From positions 310,001 through 374,000 of the forward strand of contig NZ_JAUSSF010000003.1 of the NCBI RefSeq assembly GCF_030812195.1: a DNA stretch of 64,000 nt, given 5' to 3'. Shown here one piece after another: positions 1 through 7,857 of this stretch. The notes below the pieces were generated by a model. It searched no databases and was not told where the DNA came from. It worked only from the letters and a program-made list of their open reading frames with translations. Source of the stretch: Chryseobacterium lathyri. Lineage in GTDB: Bacteria > Bacteroidota > Bacteroidia > Flavobacteriales > Weeksellaceae. The position numbers and the translations under genes are program-made. Every line of letters starts with the position of its first letter. The first letter of the stretch is position 1.

Positions 1-72
1 GATTCTGTACTGGTCAAATAATTCTGCCAATTGATTTAAATCTTCAAAAGTAGCTTTTCTGGTATTTTTCAT
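1..72 (-). CDS. GNAT-like N-acetyltransferase, N-terminal fragment cut by window edge
   Basis: The reverse strand opens with an ATG at 72 and stays open for 24 codons to the window edge. The residues RKATFEDLNQLAELFDQYR match the way many GNAT acetyltransferases begin: a first beta strand with an R-A motif, then an EDL...LA..F helix. The acetyl-CoA-binding part lies outside the window, so the substrate cannot be named. It starts 5 bases after the stop of the NTF2-like gene on the same strand, which suggests co-transcription. The family call rests on a short stretch and is tentative. Confidence 0.5.
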   Translation of the reverse strand, partial: MKNTRKATFEDLNQLAELFDQYRI

Positions 73-77
73 ATTGA

Positions 78-560
78 TTATAAATGATGATCGTAGCTCA
101 ATACCCTTTTCATCTTCCACTGCTTATCCTCCATTATCCATAAAATAGTAAATTTTGCCCGGCTCCCCTGATTCCATTTCCCATTGGAAAATTCGAAAAA
201 TTCATGTTCTCCTTCTTCTATGAAAGCGTACAGAACATTATTGTTATACAAAGGATATACTTTCATGCTGTTGGGCACAAGATCCCGTTTTACCTTATTG
301 GGACCACCACAGATATTGTTTTTAATGGAAGCGGTAAAGGCTTTTTCTCCGGAAGTGATTCCTCCTTTATCATGATAAAATTCCAGATCATTGCTGACTA
401 TAGATTTATAATGAGAAAGATCGCACTTATTAAATCCTATATCAAATATCAGACTGTCCAGCTTTTTAGCTGTCTTATACAGTTCGTCGGTAGTTTTCAC
501 CTGTGAATATACCATCTGACTGAAAAAACTTAAAATCAGGAAAAAATGAATCTTTCTCAT
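78..560 (-). CDS. Exported NTF2-like (DUF4440-type) protein
   Basis: A 160-residue protein with a signal peptide (MRKIHFFLILSFFSQMVYSQ, cleavage probably after residue 19). The mature part of about 140 residues begins with a helix and then has beta strands, including the late ILWIMEDKQWKMKRVLSYDHH stretch split by a tight turn, which is typical of the DUF4440/SnoaL-like NTF2 fold. Such proteins bind small molecules in a cone-shaped pocket, and many have no known activity. No catalytic residue can be assigned. It lies 19 bases downstream of the cystathionine gamma-synthase stop on the same strand and probably shares its transcript. The fold is inferred from pattern only. Confidence 0.7.
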   Translation of the reverse strand: MRKIHFFLILSFFSQMVYSQVKTTDELYKTAKKLDSLIFDIGFNKCDLSHYKSIVSNDLEFYHDKGGITSGEKAFTASIKNNICGGPNKVKRDLVPNSMKVYPLYNNNVLYAFIEEGEHEFFEFSNGKWNQGSRAKFTILWIMEDKQWKMKRVLSYDHHL

Positions 561-578
561 TATATTTATCTTAAAATG

Positions 579-1718
579 TTAAGAAAACGCTTTCTCAAGA
601 TCTGCAATAAGATCTTCAGCATCTTCGATACCAACGCTCAAACGAACTAAATCGTCTGTGATACCCAGCTCCTCACGTTTATCCGCAGGAATGGAAGCAT
701 GGGTCATCAGTGCAGGATGATTGGCTAAAGATTCTACTCCTCCTAAAGATTCTGCCAAAGTGAAAACTCTTACTTTCTCAAGGAATTTAACAGCATCTTC
801 TTTTTTACCTGATTTGAATGTGAAGGAAACCATTCCTCCTGATTCCTTCATCTGGGATTTGGCAAGTCCGTATTGAGGGTGAGATTCCAATCCTGGATAG
901 ATTACTTTATCAACAGCTGGATGCGTTTCAAGATATTTCGCTACAGCAAGACCATTGTCTGAATGACGCTGCATTCTTAATGCTAAAGTTTTGATTCCTC
1001 TTAAAACAAGATAAGAATCGTGAGGACCTAAAATACCTCCACTCGCAAACTGAATAAAGTGAAGTTTTTCACCCAGCTCAGCATCTTTTGTGATTAACGC
1101 TCCGGCAATTACATCGGAATGACCTCCTAAATATTTTGTAGCCGAGTGCATCACGATATCTGCTCCCAGATCAATTGGTCTCTGAATGTATGGTGTTGCA
1201 AAAGTATTGTCTACAGCAACCAGAATATCTTTCCCCTTTGCTATTTCAACTACCGCTTTAATGTCTACCAGCTTCATCAAAGGATTCGTAGGCGTTTCTA
1301 CCCAGATCAGTTTTGTTTTATCCGTAATAACATCGGCAATTTTGGAAACATCATCAAAATTCACAAAAGTAAATTTAAGCTGGTATTTTTCAAAAAGTCT
1401 TGTGAACATTCTGTAAGTACCTCCGTAAAGATCATCTACTGCTACTACCTCATCACCGGGATTCAGTAATTTCAAAACACAGTCGATGGCAGCCAGTCCT
1501 GAACCGAAGGCAAGACCTCTGGCACCGTTTTCAATGCTCGCTAAAGAATCTTCCAAAGCCTGTCTCGTAGGGTTGGCAGCTCTTGAATATTCATATCCGG
1601 AATGTATTCCCGGGCTTTTCTGTGCAAATGTAGACGTTAAAAATACAGGAACATTTACAGATCCTGTTGCAGACTCATGATGCTGCCCTCCGTGAATTAC
1701 TTTTGTATTAAAATTCAT
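579..1718 (-). CDS. metB: Cystathionine gamma-synthase-type PLP enzyme
   Basis: A 379-residue member of the Cys/Met-metabolism PLP family (fold type I), full length. The PLP lysine is K195 in HSATKYLGGHSD. The phosphate-binding SGLAAI segment is near 73-78, YEYSRAANPTR is at 42-52, and the cofactor-stacking region holds DDLYGGTYR at 95-103. In methionine synthesis this family condenses an O-acylated homoserine with cysteine to form cystathionine. Related enzymes (cystathionine gamma-lyase, O-acetylhomoserine sulfhydrylase) share these motifs, so the reaction is probable rather than proved. No signal peptide, so cytoplasmic. It is preceded by a lipoprotein gene 12 bases upstream and followed by the NTF2-like gene; neither neighbour is a methionine gene. 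Confidence 0.88.
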   Translation of the reverse strand: MNFNTKVIHGGQHHESATGSVNVPVFLTSTFAQKSPGIHSGYEYSRAANPTRQALEDSLASIENGARGLAFGSGLAAIDCVLKLLNPGDEVVAVDDLYGGTYRMFTRLFEKYQLKFTFVNFDDVSKIADVITDKTKLIWVETPTNPLMKLVDIKAVVEIAKGKDILVAVDNTFATPYIQRPIDLGADIVMHSATKYLGGHSDVIAGALITKDAELGEKLHFIQFASGGILGPHDSYLVLRGIKTLALRMQRHSDNGLAVAKYLETHPAVDKVIYPGLESHPQYGLAKSQMKESGGMVSFTFKSGKKEDAVKFLEKVRVFTLAESLGGVESLANHPALMTHASIPADKREELGITDDLVRLSVGIEDAEDLIADLEKAFS

Positions 1719-1730
1719 AATATTTTTATT

Positions 1731-2288
1731 TTATAAGCCTCCCATGAAAAAATCAAGGCTCTTTGAAACGTTATCAGATTTTCTTTTCACGTCCAGCTTT
1801 CCGTTAAAGGCATAAGCCAGAACGTCTATTTCTTCCGGAACTTTATCGGGAACTGTGGTTGTGAAAGAAACTAAGTATGCGCTGTTTTCGTATTTATCTT
1901 TACCCGTTTCTTTCAGTTCTTCAAATTTTCCGTTGATTTTGAGAATTATTTTTTTCAGGGAATCATCTATATAAGCAATATCTAAACCGTTTCCTTTAAT
2001 GAAATCATCCATACTGGGAACAAGCTCCATGACAGATTCGCCTTCCATATCATGTGGATGAAGGCTTCCCTTTAGCATGTCGGTAGGAATTTCCTTTTCT
2101 TTGAATAAGGCAATTTCCATATCCGCGTTTTCAGAAATCTTCTCCGTACCGGACATATCTTTATGTTCAGCCGGAAGTTTTTCTGCAGTTGCGACAGAAT
2201 CCAGTGTTTTGGTTTCTTTCAGTTCGTTTTTTTTATCGCAAGCGGCTAACAATACCGCTGTACTGATGAGTAAAAGTGCTTTTTTCAT
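1731..2288 (-). CDS. Hypothetical lipoprotein
   Basis: A 185-residue protein with a lipoprotein signal: MKKALLLISTAVLLAAC, lipid-modified cysteine at residue 17, followed by charged DKKNELKETK. The next 40 or so residues are rich in Glu, Lys, Thr and Ala and look like a flexible linker. The rest is a compact domain ending in a hydrophobic SLDFFMGGL tail. I do not recognise a family. It sits 31 bases downstream of gldC and 12 bases upstream of the cystathionine gamma-synthase, all on one strand, so it may be co-transcribed with gldC. A part in gliding or secretion is possible from position alone but has no motif support. Confidence 0.75.
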   Translation of the reverse strand: MKKALLLISTAVLLAACDKKNELKETKTLDSVATAEKLPAEHKDMSGTEKISENADMEIALFKEKEIPTDMLKGSLHPHDMEGESVMELVPSMDDFIKGNGLDIAYIDDSLKKIILKINGKFEELKETGKDKYENSAYLVSFTTTVPDKVPEEIDVLAYAFNGKLDVKRKSDNVSKSLDFFMGGL

Positions 2289-2319
2289 ATAATTTTGTGA
2301 TTGGTGCAGAGTTTTGGGA

Positions 2320-2646
2320 TTACATTCTGATAGCTGATTTTACAGCAAATTCATCGGCAATCTGCTCAAGCCACTGTGCAACATCTTCTTCTCCGGTGGC
2401 TCTCTGGTAGGTACTCCCTAAAGATACCAAAATCTGGTGAATGAACATCTTCATCTGATCTACCGGCATTTCTTTGGTCCAAAGATCGATTCTTAAAGCT
2501 TCCATTGTTTTATCATCCCAAACAGAGATCATCGTCGCTTTCGTTTCCTCTTTTTCCACGCCGCCGTCCTGAGCGTTCCATGTTATATTTTCAGGAATGT
2601 GGTTCTCATCCAACTCTACATCTATTGTAATCTGAGTTTTTCTCAT
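2320..2646 (-). CDS. gldC: Gliding motility protein GldC
   Basis: A 108-residue protein without signal peptide that matches GldC of flavobacteria. It starts with a beta strand (RKTQITIDVELDENHIPENI), has the WNAQDGGV segment and the TKATMISVWDD and LRIDLWTKEMPVD stretches, and ends in helices (QWLEQIADEF). GldC is one of the Gld proteins tied to the gliding and type IX secretion apparatus; its loss impairs rather than abolishes gliding in Flavobacterium johnsoniae. It lies downstream of gldB on the same strand, the usual gldBC order, but a terminator-like hairpin at about 2789-2818 lies in the 188-base gap. Window genes with T9SS sorting tails agree with a working system. Confidence 0.9.
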   Translation of the reverse strand: MRKTQITIDVELDENHIPENITWNAQDGGVEKEETKATMISVWDDKTMEALRIDLWTKEMPVDQMKMFIHQILVSLGSTYQRATGEEDVAQWLEQIADEFAVKSAIRM

Positions 2647-2788
2647 ATCAATCTAAAATTTTTCCGCAAAGTTAATACTTCTTCAGCTTATCTAAAATTT
2701 CTACGAAGTTTATCTTCATCAGGAAATGCTGATTAATGTAAAAAATTTCACATCATTAAGATGAGAAGAATGCCGAGTTTTTTTAAAC

Positions 2789-2818
2789 AAAAAAAACCTC
2801 CAAATTACTCTGAAGGTT
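2789..2818 (-). terminator. Rho-independent terminator after gldB
   Basis: Read on the minus strand, a 7-bp stem (AACCTTC with GGAGGTT, one G-T pair) runs straight into eight T residues. It lies 17 bases past the gldB stop and before gldC, so it may attenuate transcription between the two. Confidence 0.6.
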
Positions 2819-2834
2819 ATTATATTTTTGACCG

Positions 2835-3818
2835 TTACGGTGTCTTCGGTTTATAAACCGCTTCATTAAAAATATTAGTAGCATCAAGCTTTAAAAAATC
2901 AACCAGTTTAGTTTCAGGTTTTTTCCTGAAATAGGCTTTACAAATCTGCCATCCGGTAAAGATTCCGATCTGAGGTGAAGATTCGTTATCAATTTCCGTA
3001 TAAAATTTTGAGAATGGTCCCGGAGAAATGAAACGCTCCACCAGCCTTGGATCATCTCCAAAAATCAGGTTACTTTCTACAAAATAATTCCAGATATTGG
3101 CTTCATTGGCTACAGCCCAGTCGTATTGCTTTTTGGTATAATTCATTTTCAGATAATCTGGTGTATCCGGAAGAAAAGCATCCTGAAGCATCATGATTTT
3201 TCCGTTCAGAATGACTTTGTCTATGAATTTCTGGTGATCAGGAGATTCTGTGACAATACGCTCCGCAAAGATCTGTGAAACTTTGGGAACAATATTCTGC
3301 GGGTTCATCGATTTCTGAAAATACAGTTCAAGGCCTTTGTAATTGGCATTGCCATCCCCCATAAATCCGGTAATATCTATGAACAGAAGATTCCCTTTTG
3401 AATCATAAAAAATAGGATCCTGAACCATCTGAAGGGCTGATGAAAAAAGGTAAACCTTGGGACTTCTAAACTGTGGGAAATAGTATTTGATATGAGAAAA
3501 AAGATCCTGAAGTTCCTTCTGAAGTTTTGCCTGGTCTATTTTACCGGCTGCTTCTTTATAAATCTTGATTTCTTCTGCATCCGATCTTCTTTTACCGAAA
3601 TCCGCATCGGAAACGGTTCCCTGGAACCAGGGAAACTTAGCCTTGAATTGGTCCAGAGGAATATCCTGATTATAAAATTCTTTGGAAATATCCGTTATCA
3701 CAACTTTTTCAGCGGGTTCTTTTACTTCTACTTTCCACTGGTTTTCGGGTTCTTTTTTACAGGAACCCAAAGCGAGAACTAAAATGGAAGAAAGGGCAAT
3801 AATTCTAAAAATCTTCAT
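2835..3818 (-). CDS. gldB: Gliding motility lipoprotein GldB
   Basis: A 327-residue lipoprotein with a lipobox ending LALGSC (cysteine at residue 20). The mature protein has the features of GldB: an early FPWFQG segment after a helix (YNQDIPLDQFKAKFPWF), a central DLFSHIKYYFPQFRSPKVYLF stretch, DITGFMGDGNANYKGLELYF, and DLPDY/DAFLPDTPDYLKMNYT near residue 215. GldB is essential for gliding in F. johnsoniae and is a membrane lipoprotein; its biochemical role is not settled. It is transcribed divergently from the LRR gene at 3874, leaving 55 bases for both promoters. nadE lies about 1.8 kb away; gldB and nadE are neighbours in some flavobacteria. Confidence 0.9.
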   Translation of the reverse strand: MKIFRIIALSSILVLALGSCKKEPENQWKVEVKEPAEKVVITDISKEFYNQDIPLDQFKAKFPWFQGTVSDADFGKRRSDAEEIKIYKEAAGKIDQAKLQKELQDLFSHIKYYFPQFRSPKVYLFSSALQMVQDPIFYDSKGNLLFIDITGFMGDGNANYKGLELYFQKSMNPQNIVPKVSQIFAERIVTESPDHQKFIDKVILNGKIMMLQDAFLPDTPDYLKMNYTKKQYDWAVANEANIWNYFVESNLIFGDDPRLVERFISPGPFSKFYTEIDNESSPQIGIFTGWQICKAYFRKKPETKLVDFLKLDATNIFNEAVYKPKTP

Positions 3819-3873
3819 TATTTTTACATGAAATTTAAGTGTACAAAAATAAGGATTAAAAACACAATCGATA

Positions 3874-4512
3874 ATGAAAATTAAAATATTTGCAACCTTC
3901 GGCCTTATTATTTCAGGATTTTCTCTGTTCTGTTCCCAAAAACTTAATTTTAAGGATCAGAACTTGGAAAAAGCGGTTCTTGAAAATTTTGACCTTAATA
4001 AAAACGGCTCACTGGAAAAACTGGAATCCGATATGGTCACCAATCTGTTTCTGGTTCAAAAAGGCATTACATCAGCTGATGATCTGCTTCTTTTTGGCAA
4101 TGCTAAAATGATTGTGCTTGATGATAATACCATTTCGAATGTTTCTATTACAGGTCTCCCTCATCTTGAGCTGTTTTCCTGCACAGGCTGCAAGATATCT
4201 TCTTTCAGGGCAGAAGGTCTTAAAAACCTAGGTTCTCTGTATCTCGACAACAATCTTCTGGAGAGCATTTCATTAAAGGAAACTCCAAGAATTGACCAAT
4301 TAACATTATCTTTAAATCAACTAAAAACAATTGATACCGCTCCTCTCAAAAATTTAAGAAAACTGAATATCGAACACAATAAGATCCGGAAGCTTGATAT
4401 TTCCGGAAATCCGGGTCTTCAAACGCTGAATGTAGGCGGGAATATGATGAAAGAATCAGACATTAAAAAAGGGATGAAAACTGATATTACTATTTTCGGA
4501 GCTGAACAATAA
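3874..4512 (+). CDS. Exported leucine-rich-repeat protein
   Basis: A 212-residue protein with an N-terminal signal sequence (about residues 1-20, ending in SLFCSQ; the cysteine at 20 leaves a lipoprotein route open). The first 60 mature residues contain an EF-hand-like or dockerin-like loop (LENFDLNKNGSLEKLE, with D/N/N/S/E spacing suited to calcium). From about residue 85 come five to six short leucine-rich repeats of 21-22 residues (LELFSCTGCKISSF, LGSLYLDNNLLESI, IDQLTLSLNQLKTI, LRKLNIEHNKIRKL, LQTLNVGGNMM), the internalin-like type. LRR proteins bind other proteins; the partner is unknown. It is followed 8 bases later by a GNAT gene on the same strand. Confidence 0.75.
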   Translation: MKIKIFATFGLIISGFSLFCSQKLNFKDQNLEKAVLENFDLNKNGSLEKLESDMVTNLFLVQKGITSADDLLLFGNAKMIVLDDNTISNVSITGLPHLELFSCTGCKISSFRAEGLKNLGSLYLDNNLLESISLKETPRIDQLTLSLNQLKTIDTAPLKNLRKLNIEHNKIRKLDISGNPGLQTLNVGGNMMKESDIKKGMKTDITIFGAEQ

Positions 4513-4520
4513 CGACTGCC

Positions 4521-5045
4521 ATGAAACTAGAAACAGAAAGACTGATTTTAAGAAAATTTGAGGAAACTGATGTTGAACGGATGTTCCTTCTGGACTCTAA
4601 CCCGGAAGTGATGAAATACATCGGCGTTCCAGTACTCAAAGAACAGAGTGAATCATTAAAGGTCATCAAAATGATTCAGAAGCAATATGAAGAGAACGGC
4701 ACAGGAAGGCTTGCTGTCATTGAAAAGGAAACCGGACTTCTGATCGGATGGAGCGGTCTTAAACTACTGACCGAAGAGATCAATGGTTATAAAGATATTC
4801 TTGATCTCGGCTACCGTTACCTCCCTGAATCATGGGGGAAAGGCTACGCAATGGAAGCCGCAAAAGCATCCCTGAAACTTGGTTTTAATGATATGAATGC
4901 TGATGTGATCTATGCACATGCCCATTCCGGGAATGAAGGCTCCAACCATATTTTAAAGAAATTAAGCTTTGAGAAAACCAGTGAATTCACGGAACCCGAT
5001 GGGATCTGTAACTGGTACGAACTCAGACGTGAAAAATATCAATAA
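4521..5045 (+). CDS. GNAT N-acetyltransferase, RimJ/RimL type
   Basis: A 174-residue protein that opens MKLETERLILRKFEETD, the hallmark of RimJ/RimL-like GNAT enzymes. The acetyl-CoA site is recognisable around LGYRYLPESWGKGYAMEAAK (about residues 93-112; the pantetheine loop is SWGKGYA). It ends with the family strand-turn-helix HAHSGNEGSNHILKKLSF. The family moves acetyl groups from acetyl-CoA to protein N-termini or small amines; the acceptor here is unknown. It lies 8 bases after the LRR gene and 4 bases before a second GNAT, suggesting one transcript. Confidence 0.85.
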   Translation: MKLETERLILRKFEETDVERMFLLDSNPEVMKYIGVPVLKEQSESLKVIKMIQKQYEENGTGRLAVIEKETGLLIGWSGLKLLTEEINGYKDILDLGYRYLPESWGKGYAMEAAKASLKLGFNDMNADVIYAHAHSGNEGSNHILKKLSFEKTSEFTEPDGICNWYELRREKYQ

Positions 5046-5049
5046 TAAT

Positions 5050-5583
5050 ATGCTGACGATACGACAGGAAGAGGAAAAAGATCACAAAAAGGTATCCGAA
5101 CTTACGGAAGAAGCTTTCAGAAGCATGGAACACAGTGACCATCAGGAACATTTCCTTGTGGAACAATTAAGAAGTTCTGATGCCTTCATTCCGGAACTTT
5201 CCCTTGTTGCTGAAACTGAAAACGGTGAAATTGCAGGCCATATTTTGTTCACAAAACTTAAAATAGAGAACGGCTCCGAAACTTTTGAGTCACTGGCTCT
5301 GGCTCCTGTTTCCGTACGATCTGAATTCCAGAATCAGGGAATCGGTGGGCAGCTGATTCGTCACGGACATTCAGTTGCAAAAAAATTAGGGTACAGCTCG
5401 GTTATTTTAATCGGACATGAAAATTATTATCCTAAGTTTGGTTACAAAAAAACCAGTAATTTTGGAATCTCTTTTCCGTTTGAAATTCCTGAAGTTAACG
5501 GAATGGCTGTAGAGCTCACAAAAGACGGATTAAAAAATGTAAAAGGCGTAGTAAAATACCCTAAGGAATTTGGAATAGACTAA
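5050..5583 (+). CDS. GNAT N-acetyltransferase, YhbS type
   Basis: A 177-residue protein. The frame is open further back to 4969 inside the previous gene, but ATG 5050 is the natural start because it begins with the family opening MLTIRQEEEKDHKKVSEL and lies 4 bases after the upstream stop. The acetyl-CoA motif is ALAPVSVRSEFQNQGIGGQL (the loop QNQGIGG), followed by GHENYYPKFGYKKTSNFGIS, a signature of YhbS-like acetyltransferases. The substrate is unknown. Position between another GNAT and nadE does not point to a pathway. Confidence 0.87.
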   Translation: MLTIRQEEEKDHKKVSELTEEAFRSMEHSDHQEHFLVEQLRSSDAFIPELSLVAETENGEIAGHILFTKLKIENGSETFESLALAPVSVRSEFQNQGIGGQLIRHGHSVAKKLGYSSVILIGHENYYPKFGYKKTSNFGISFPFEIPEVNGMAVELTKDGLKNVKGVVKYPKEFGID

Positions 5584-5594
5584 AAAAATAAATA

Positions 5595-6389
5595 ATGCAG
5601 ACCCAAAAAGTAATAGATCATATTGTAGCATGGTTAAAGGATTATGCTGTAAAAGCTAATGTAAAAGGATATGTAATAGGTGTTTCCGGAGGTGTGGACT
5701 CCGGGGTGGTTTCTACTCTGGCAGCAATGACAGGTTTAAAAACGCTTCTGATCGAAATGCCGATACGTCAGAAACCTGACCAGGTCAACCGTGCCTGGGA
5801 GCATATGAATGATCTGAAATCAAAGTTTCCTAATGTAGAAGCAATGTCTGTGAACCTGACGCCTGCTTTTGAGGAGCTTTATAAAACATTTGATGTAAAG
5901 GATGACCTCTATCCTAATGAAAAACTGGCTTTTGCCAATACAAGAGCACGTCTGAGAATGCTTACCTTATATTATTATGGTCAGATCAACAGTCTTCTGG
6001 TATGCGGAACGGGAAATAAAGTGGAGGATTTCGGAATCGGATTTTACACAAAATACGGAGATGGCGGCGTAGATGTCTCTCCTATTGCAGATCTTTATAA
6101 AACAGAGGTATATACACTGGCAAGAGCTTTGAACCTGGTTAAGAATATTCAGGAAGCAATTCCTACAGACGGCCTTTGGGATGTAGACAGAACGGACGAG
6201 CAGCAAATCGGGGCAACTTATCCTGAATTGGAAAAGATCCAGAAAGAATATGGAACCAAGACTGCAGATGATTATGAAGGCCGTGATAAAGAGGTATTCT
6301 TAATTTTCGACAGAATGCACAAAGCCGCCAAACATAAAATAAATCCTATACCGGTCTGTAACATTCCTGAAGAATGGAAAAATGATTAG
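5595..6389 (+). CDS. nadE: NH3-dependent NAD+ synthetase
   Basis: A 264-residue, single-domain NAD synthetase that amidates deamido-NAD+ with ammonia and ATP, the last step of NAD+ synthesis. The ATP-pyrophosphatase P-loop SGGVDSG is at residues 31-37. LLVCGTGNKVEDFGIGFYTKYGDGGVDVSPIADLYKT, broken here only for description, is the family's substrate-binding stretch near residues 136-170 and is well kept. There is no N-terminal nitrilase (glutaminase) domain, so free ammonia is the expected nitrogen donor. Length fits the short bacterial form. It starts 11 bases after the GNAT gene and its stop lies 22 bases before the barnase-like gene, so it could supply basal transcription to the toxin locus. 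Confidence 0.93.
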   Translation: MQTQKVIDHIVAWLKDYAVKANVKGYVIGVSGGVDSGVVSTLAAMTGLKTLLIEMPIRQKPDQVNRAWEHMNDLKSKFPNVEAMSVNLTPAFEELYKTFDVKDDLYPNEKLAFANTRARLRMLTLYYYGQINSLLVCGTGNKVEDFGIGFYTKYGDGGVDVSPIADLYKTEVYTLARALNLVKNIQEAIPTDGLWDVDRTDEQQIGATYPELEKIQKEYGTKTADDYEGRDKEVFLIFDRMHKAAKHKINPIPVCNIPEEWKND

Positions 6390-6394
6390 TTTTG
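6387..6394 (+). promoter_or_regulatory. Possible -7 box ahead of the barnase-like gene
   Basis: TAGTTTTG fits the Bacteroidota -7 consensus TAnnTTTG. It overlaps the nadE stop and lies 17 bases before the barnase-like ATG. I see no convincing TTTG -33 box at the right distance, so it is only a candidate. Confidence 0.3.
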
Positions 6395-6411
6395 AGCTAT
6401 AAATTTTATAT

Positions 6412-6927
6412 ATGAACGGTAAAATAAGATCGGTATTCTTTATTTGTCTGGGACTCCTTTTCGGAATGTCCGTGATGTATGTTTACAATAATTTCATTGC
6501 AAACAAAAAAGGAAATACAGAGACAGTAAAAACAGAAACTACCGGCTATGGAAGTACATCTCCGGATTCCCGGAGTAACAATACAAACCCTTCCTCCCAG
6601 CCTATTGATCAGCTGACAGAGGAAAAAACTGTTATTAATTATGTAAAGCAGAATCATAGACTTCCTGAATATTATATCACTAAAAATGAGGCAAGAAAAC
6701 AGGGCTGGAATGCTTCAAAAGGAAATCTTTGCGACGTATTGCCAGGCAAGGCTATAGGCGGAGATAAGTTCGGGAACAGAGAAAAGAAGCTTCCTCAGAG
6801 TGAAGAATATTATGAAGCTGATGTGAATTACAGCTGTGGAAACAGAAATGCAGACCGGATCATCTTCACTAAAAACGGTGATGTTTATCTGACCAAAGAC
6901 CATTATAAGAGTTTTGAGAAGCAGTAA
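6412..6927 (+). CDS. Barnase-type ribonuclease with N-terminal membrane or export segment
   Basis: A 171-residue protein. Residues 6-27 form one hydrophobic segment (signal peptide or anchor), 31-68 a polar Thr/Ser/Asn-rich linker, and 72-171 a complete barnase fold. The barnase landmarks are all there: K91 in YYITKNEA (barnase K27), the ASKGNL and GKAIGGD motifs, general base E135 in YYEADVNY (E73), R145 and R149 in GNRNADR (R83, R87), and general acid H164 in KDHY (H102). It should therefore cleave single-stranded RNA after purines, outside the cytoplasm or on delivery. Cysteines 107 and 142 are absent from barnase and might pair after export. Downstream, and slightly overlapping, come a metalloprotease and a barstar-like inhibitor. 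Confidence 0.9.
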   Translation: MNGKIRSVFFICLGLLFGMSVMYVYNNFIANKKGNTETVKTETTGYGSTSPDSRSNNTNPSSQPIDQLTEEKTVINYVKQNHRLPEYYITKNEARKQGWNASKGNLCDVLPGKAIGGDKFGNREKKLPQSEEYYEADVNYSCGNRNADRIIFTKNGDVYLTKDHYKSFEKQ

Positions 6928-7531
6928 TTTGTATGTCCTCGTGGTTACATTATTCTTAGCATTTTCATGCTCAGAGAAGCCGCCACGACCCATAGATAGC
7001 AGTCAACCGATGACCATACTGATTCAACCATTCAAAGACTTCAACTCTGAAACCGTTACTGAAACAGCGAAAAAAATAAGAAAGATTTATCCTAATGTGA
7101 AAATTCTTAATACGATTGATCTTCCAAAAAATGCTTATTACAGGGATAGAAACCGCTATAGAGCAGATTCTATCATTAAATTTTTGGACAGCAGGACCAA
7201 AGAAGGGTTTGTAACCATCGGGCTTACCTCAAAAGACATCAGTGTCACCAAAGGAAAAGTAAAAGACTACGGAATCATGGGACTTGGATACAGACCTGGA
7301 AAGGCTTGTGTAGCCTCTAAATACAGACTGAATAAAAATAATACTGATGATCAGTTCTTTAAAATAGCTATTCATGAGTTAGGGCATACACAAGGACTGA
7401 AACACTGCCCTGAAAAAACTTGTTTTATGAGAGATGCAGAAGGTGGAAATCCCACTGATGAAGAAACTGATTTCTGCCATAAGTGTAAAACTTTTTTGAT
7501 CAATAAAAACTGGAAATTTAATTCTATATGA
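6914..7531 (+). CDS. Archaemetzincin-like zinc metalloprotease lipoprotein
   Basis: A 205-residue protein with a lipobox (LAFSC, cysteine 19). The zinc site is HELGHTQGLKH, residues 154-164, the long metzincin motif with three histidines. It is followed by C165, then C170-F-M172, and a C188-H-K-C191 pair. This HExxHxxGxxHC-x4-CxM-xn-CxxC order is the archaemetzincin signature, in which the cysteines hold a second structural zinc; the spacer before CxxC is 15 residues here. No ATG exists near the start: TTG 6914 gives a basic residue before the hydrophobic run and overlaps the RNase gene by 14 bases; TTG 6929 is the alternative. The barstar-like gene overlaps its stop by 4 bases. The substrate is unknown; lipidation places it in the envelope. 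Confidence 0.82.
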   Translation: MRSSNLYVLVVTLFLAFSCSEKPPRPIDSSQPMTILIQPFKDFNSETVTETAKKIRKIYPNVKILNTIDLPKNAYYRDRNRYRADSIIKFLDSRTKEGFVTIGLTSKDISVTKGKVKDYGIMGLGYRPGKACVASKYRLNKNNTDDQFFKIAIHELGHTQGLKHCPEKTCFMRDAEGGNPTDEETDFCHKCKTFLINKNWKFNSI

Positions 7532-7839
7532 AGACAATATATATCGATTTTACAGACATAGGCGATTACGAAGATTTCTATGCCCAATTAAAGGAAAAAG
7601 TTACCCTTCCAGAACATTTCGGAGATAATCTGGACGCACTTTCCGATATCATTACCGGAGGGCTGGAGCTGCCGCTTCACATTGAGTTCGTCAATATGAC
7701 GGTAGACCAGCTTGATATCTTTGAAGATCTTCTGACAACTCTTGAAGATACAGAAGATGAAACAGAAGATTTCAGCTTTACCTATTATCTGGAGCAGTAC
7801 GAGGACGAAGAGGGTGAAGATCCTGAAGAAGAAGAATAA
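7528..7839 (+). CDS. Barstar-type ribonuclease inhibitor
   Basis: A 103-residue acidic cytoplasmic protein (no signal peptide). The segment LPEHFGDNLDALSDIITGG is the barstar core. D36 and D40 match barstar D35 and D39, which fill the barnase active site, and LPLHIEF follows as the next strand. The C-terminus is an extreme acidic tail (EDEEGEDPEEEE) not found in the Bacillus protein. It should neutralise the RNase encoded two genes upstream. Its ATG overlaps the metalloprotease TGA as ATGA, so the two are translationally coupled. It is the last gene of the triad, followed by a strong terminator. Confidence 0.9.
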   Translation: MKTIYIDFTDIGDYEDFYAQLKEKVTLPEHFGDNLDALSDIITGGLELPLHIEFVNMTVDQLDIFEDLLTTLEDTEDETEDFSFTYYLEQYEDEEGEDPEEEE

Positions 7840-7857
7840 TTTCAATTCAATAAAAAC

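Noticed and set aside
4969..5049. Upstream extension of the second GNAT
   Set aside because: It overlaps the end of the first GNAT; the family starts at ATG 5050, 4 bases after the upstream stop.
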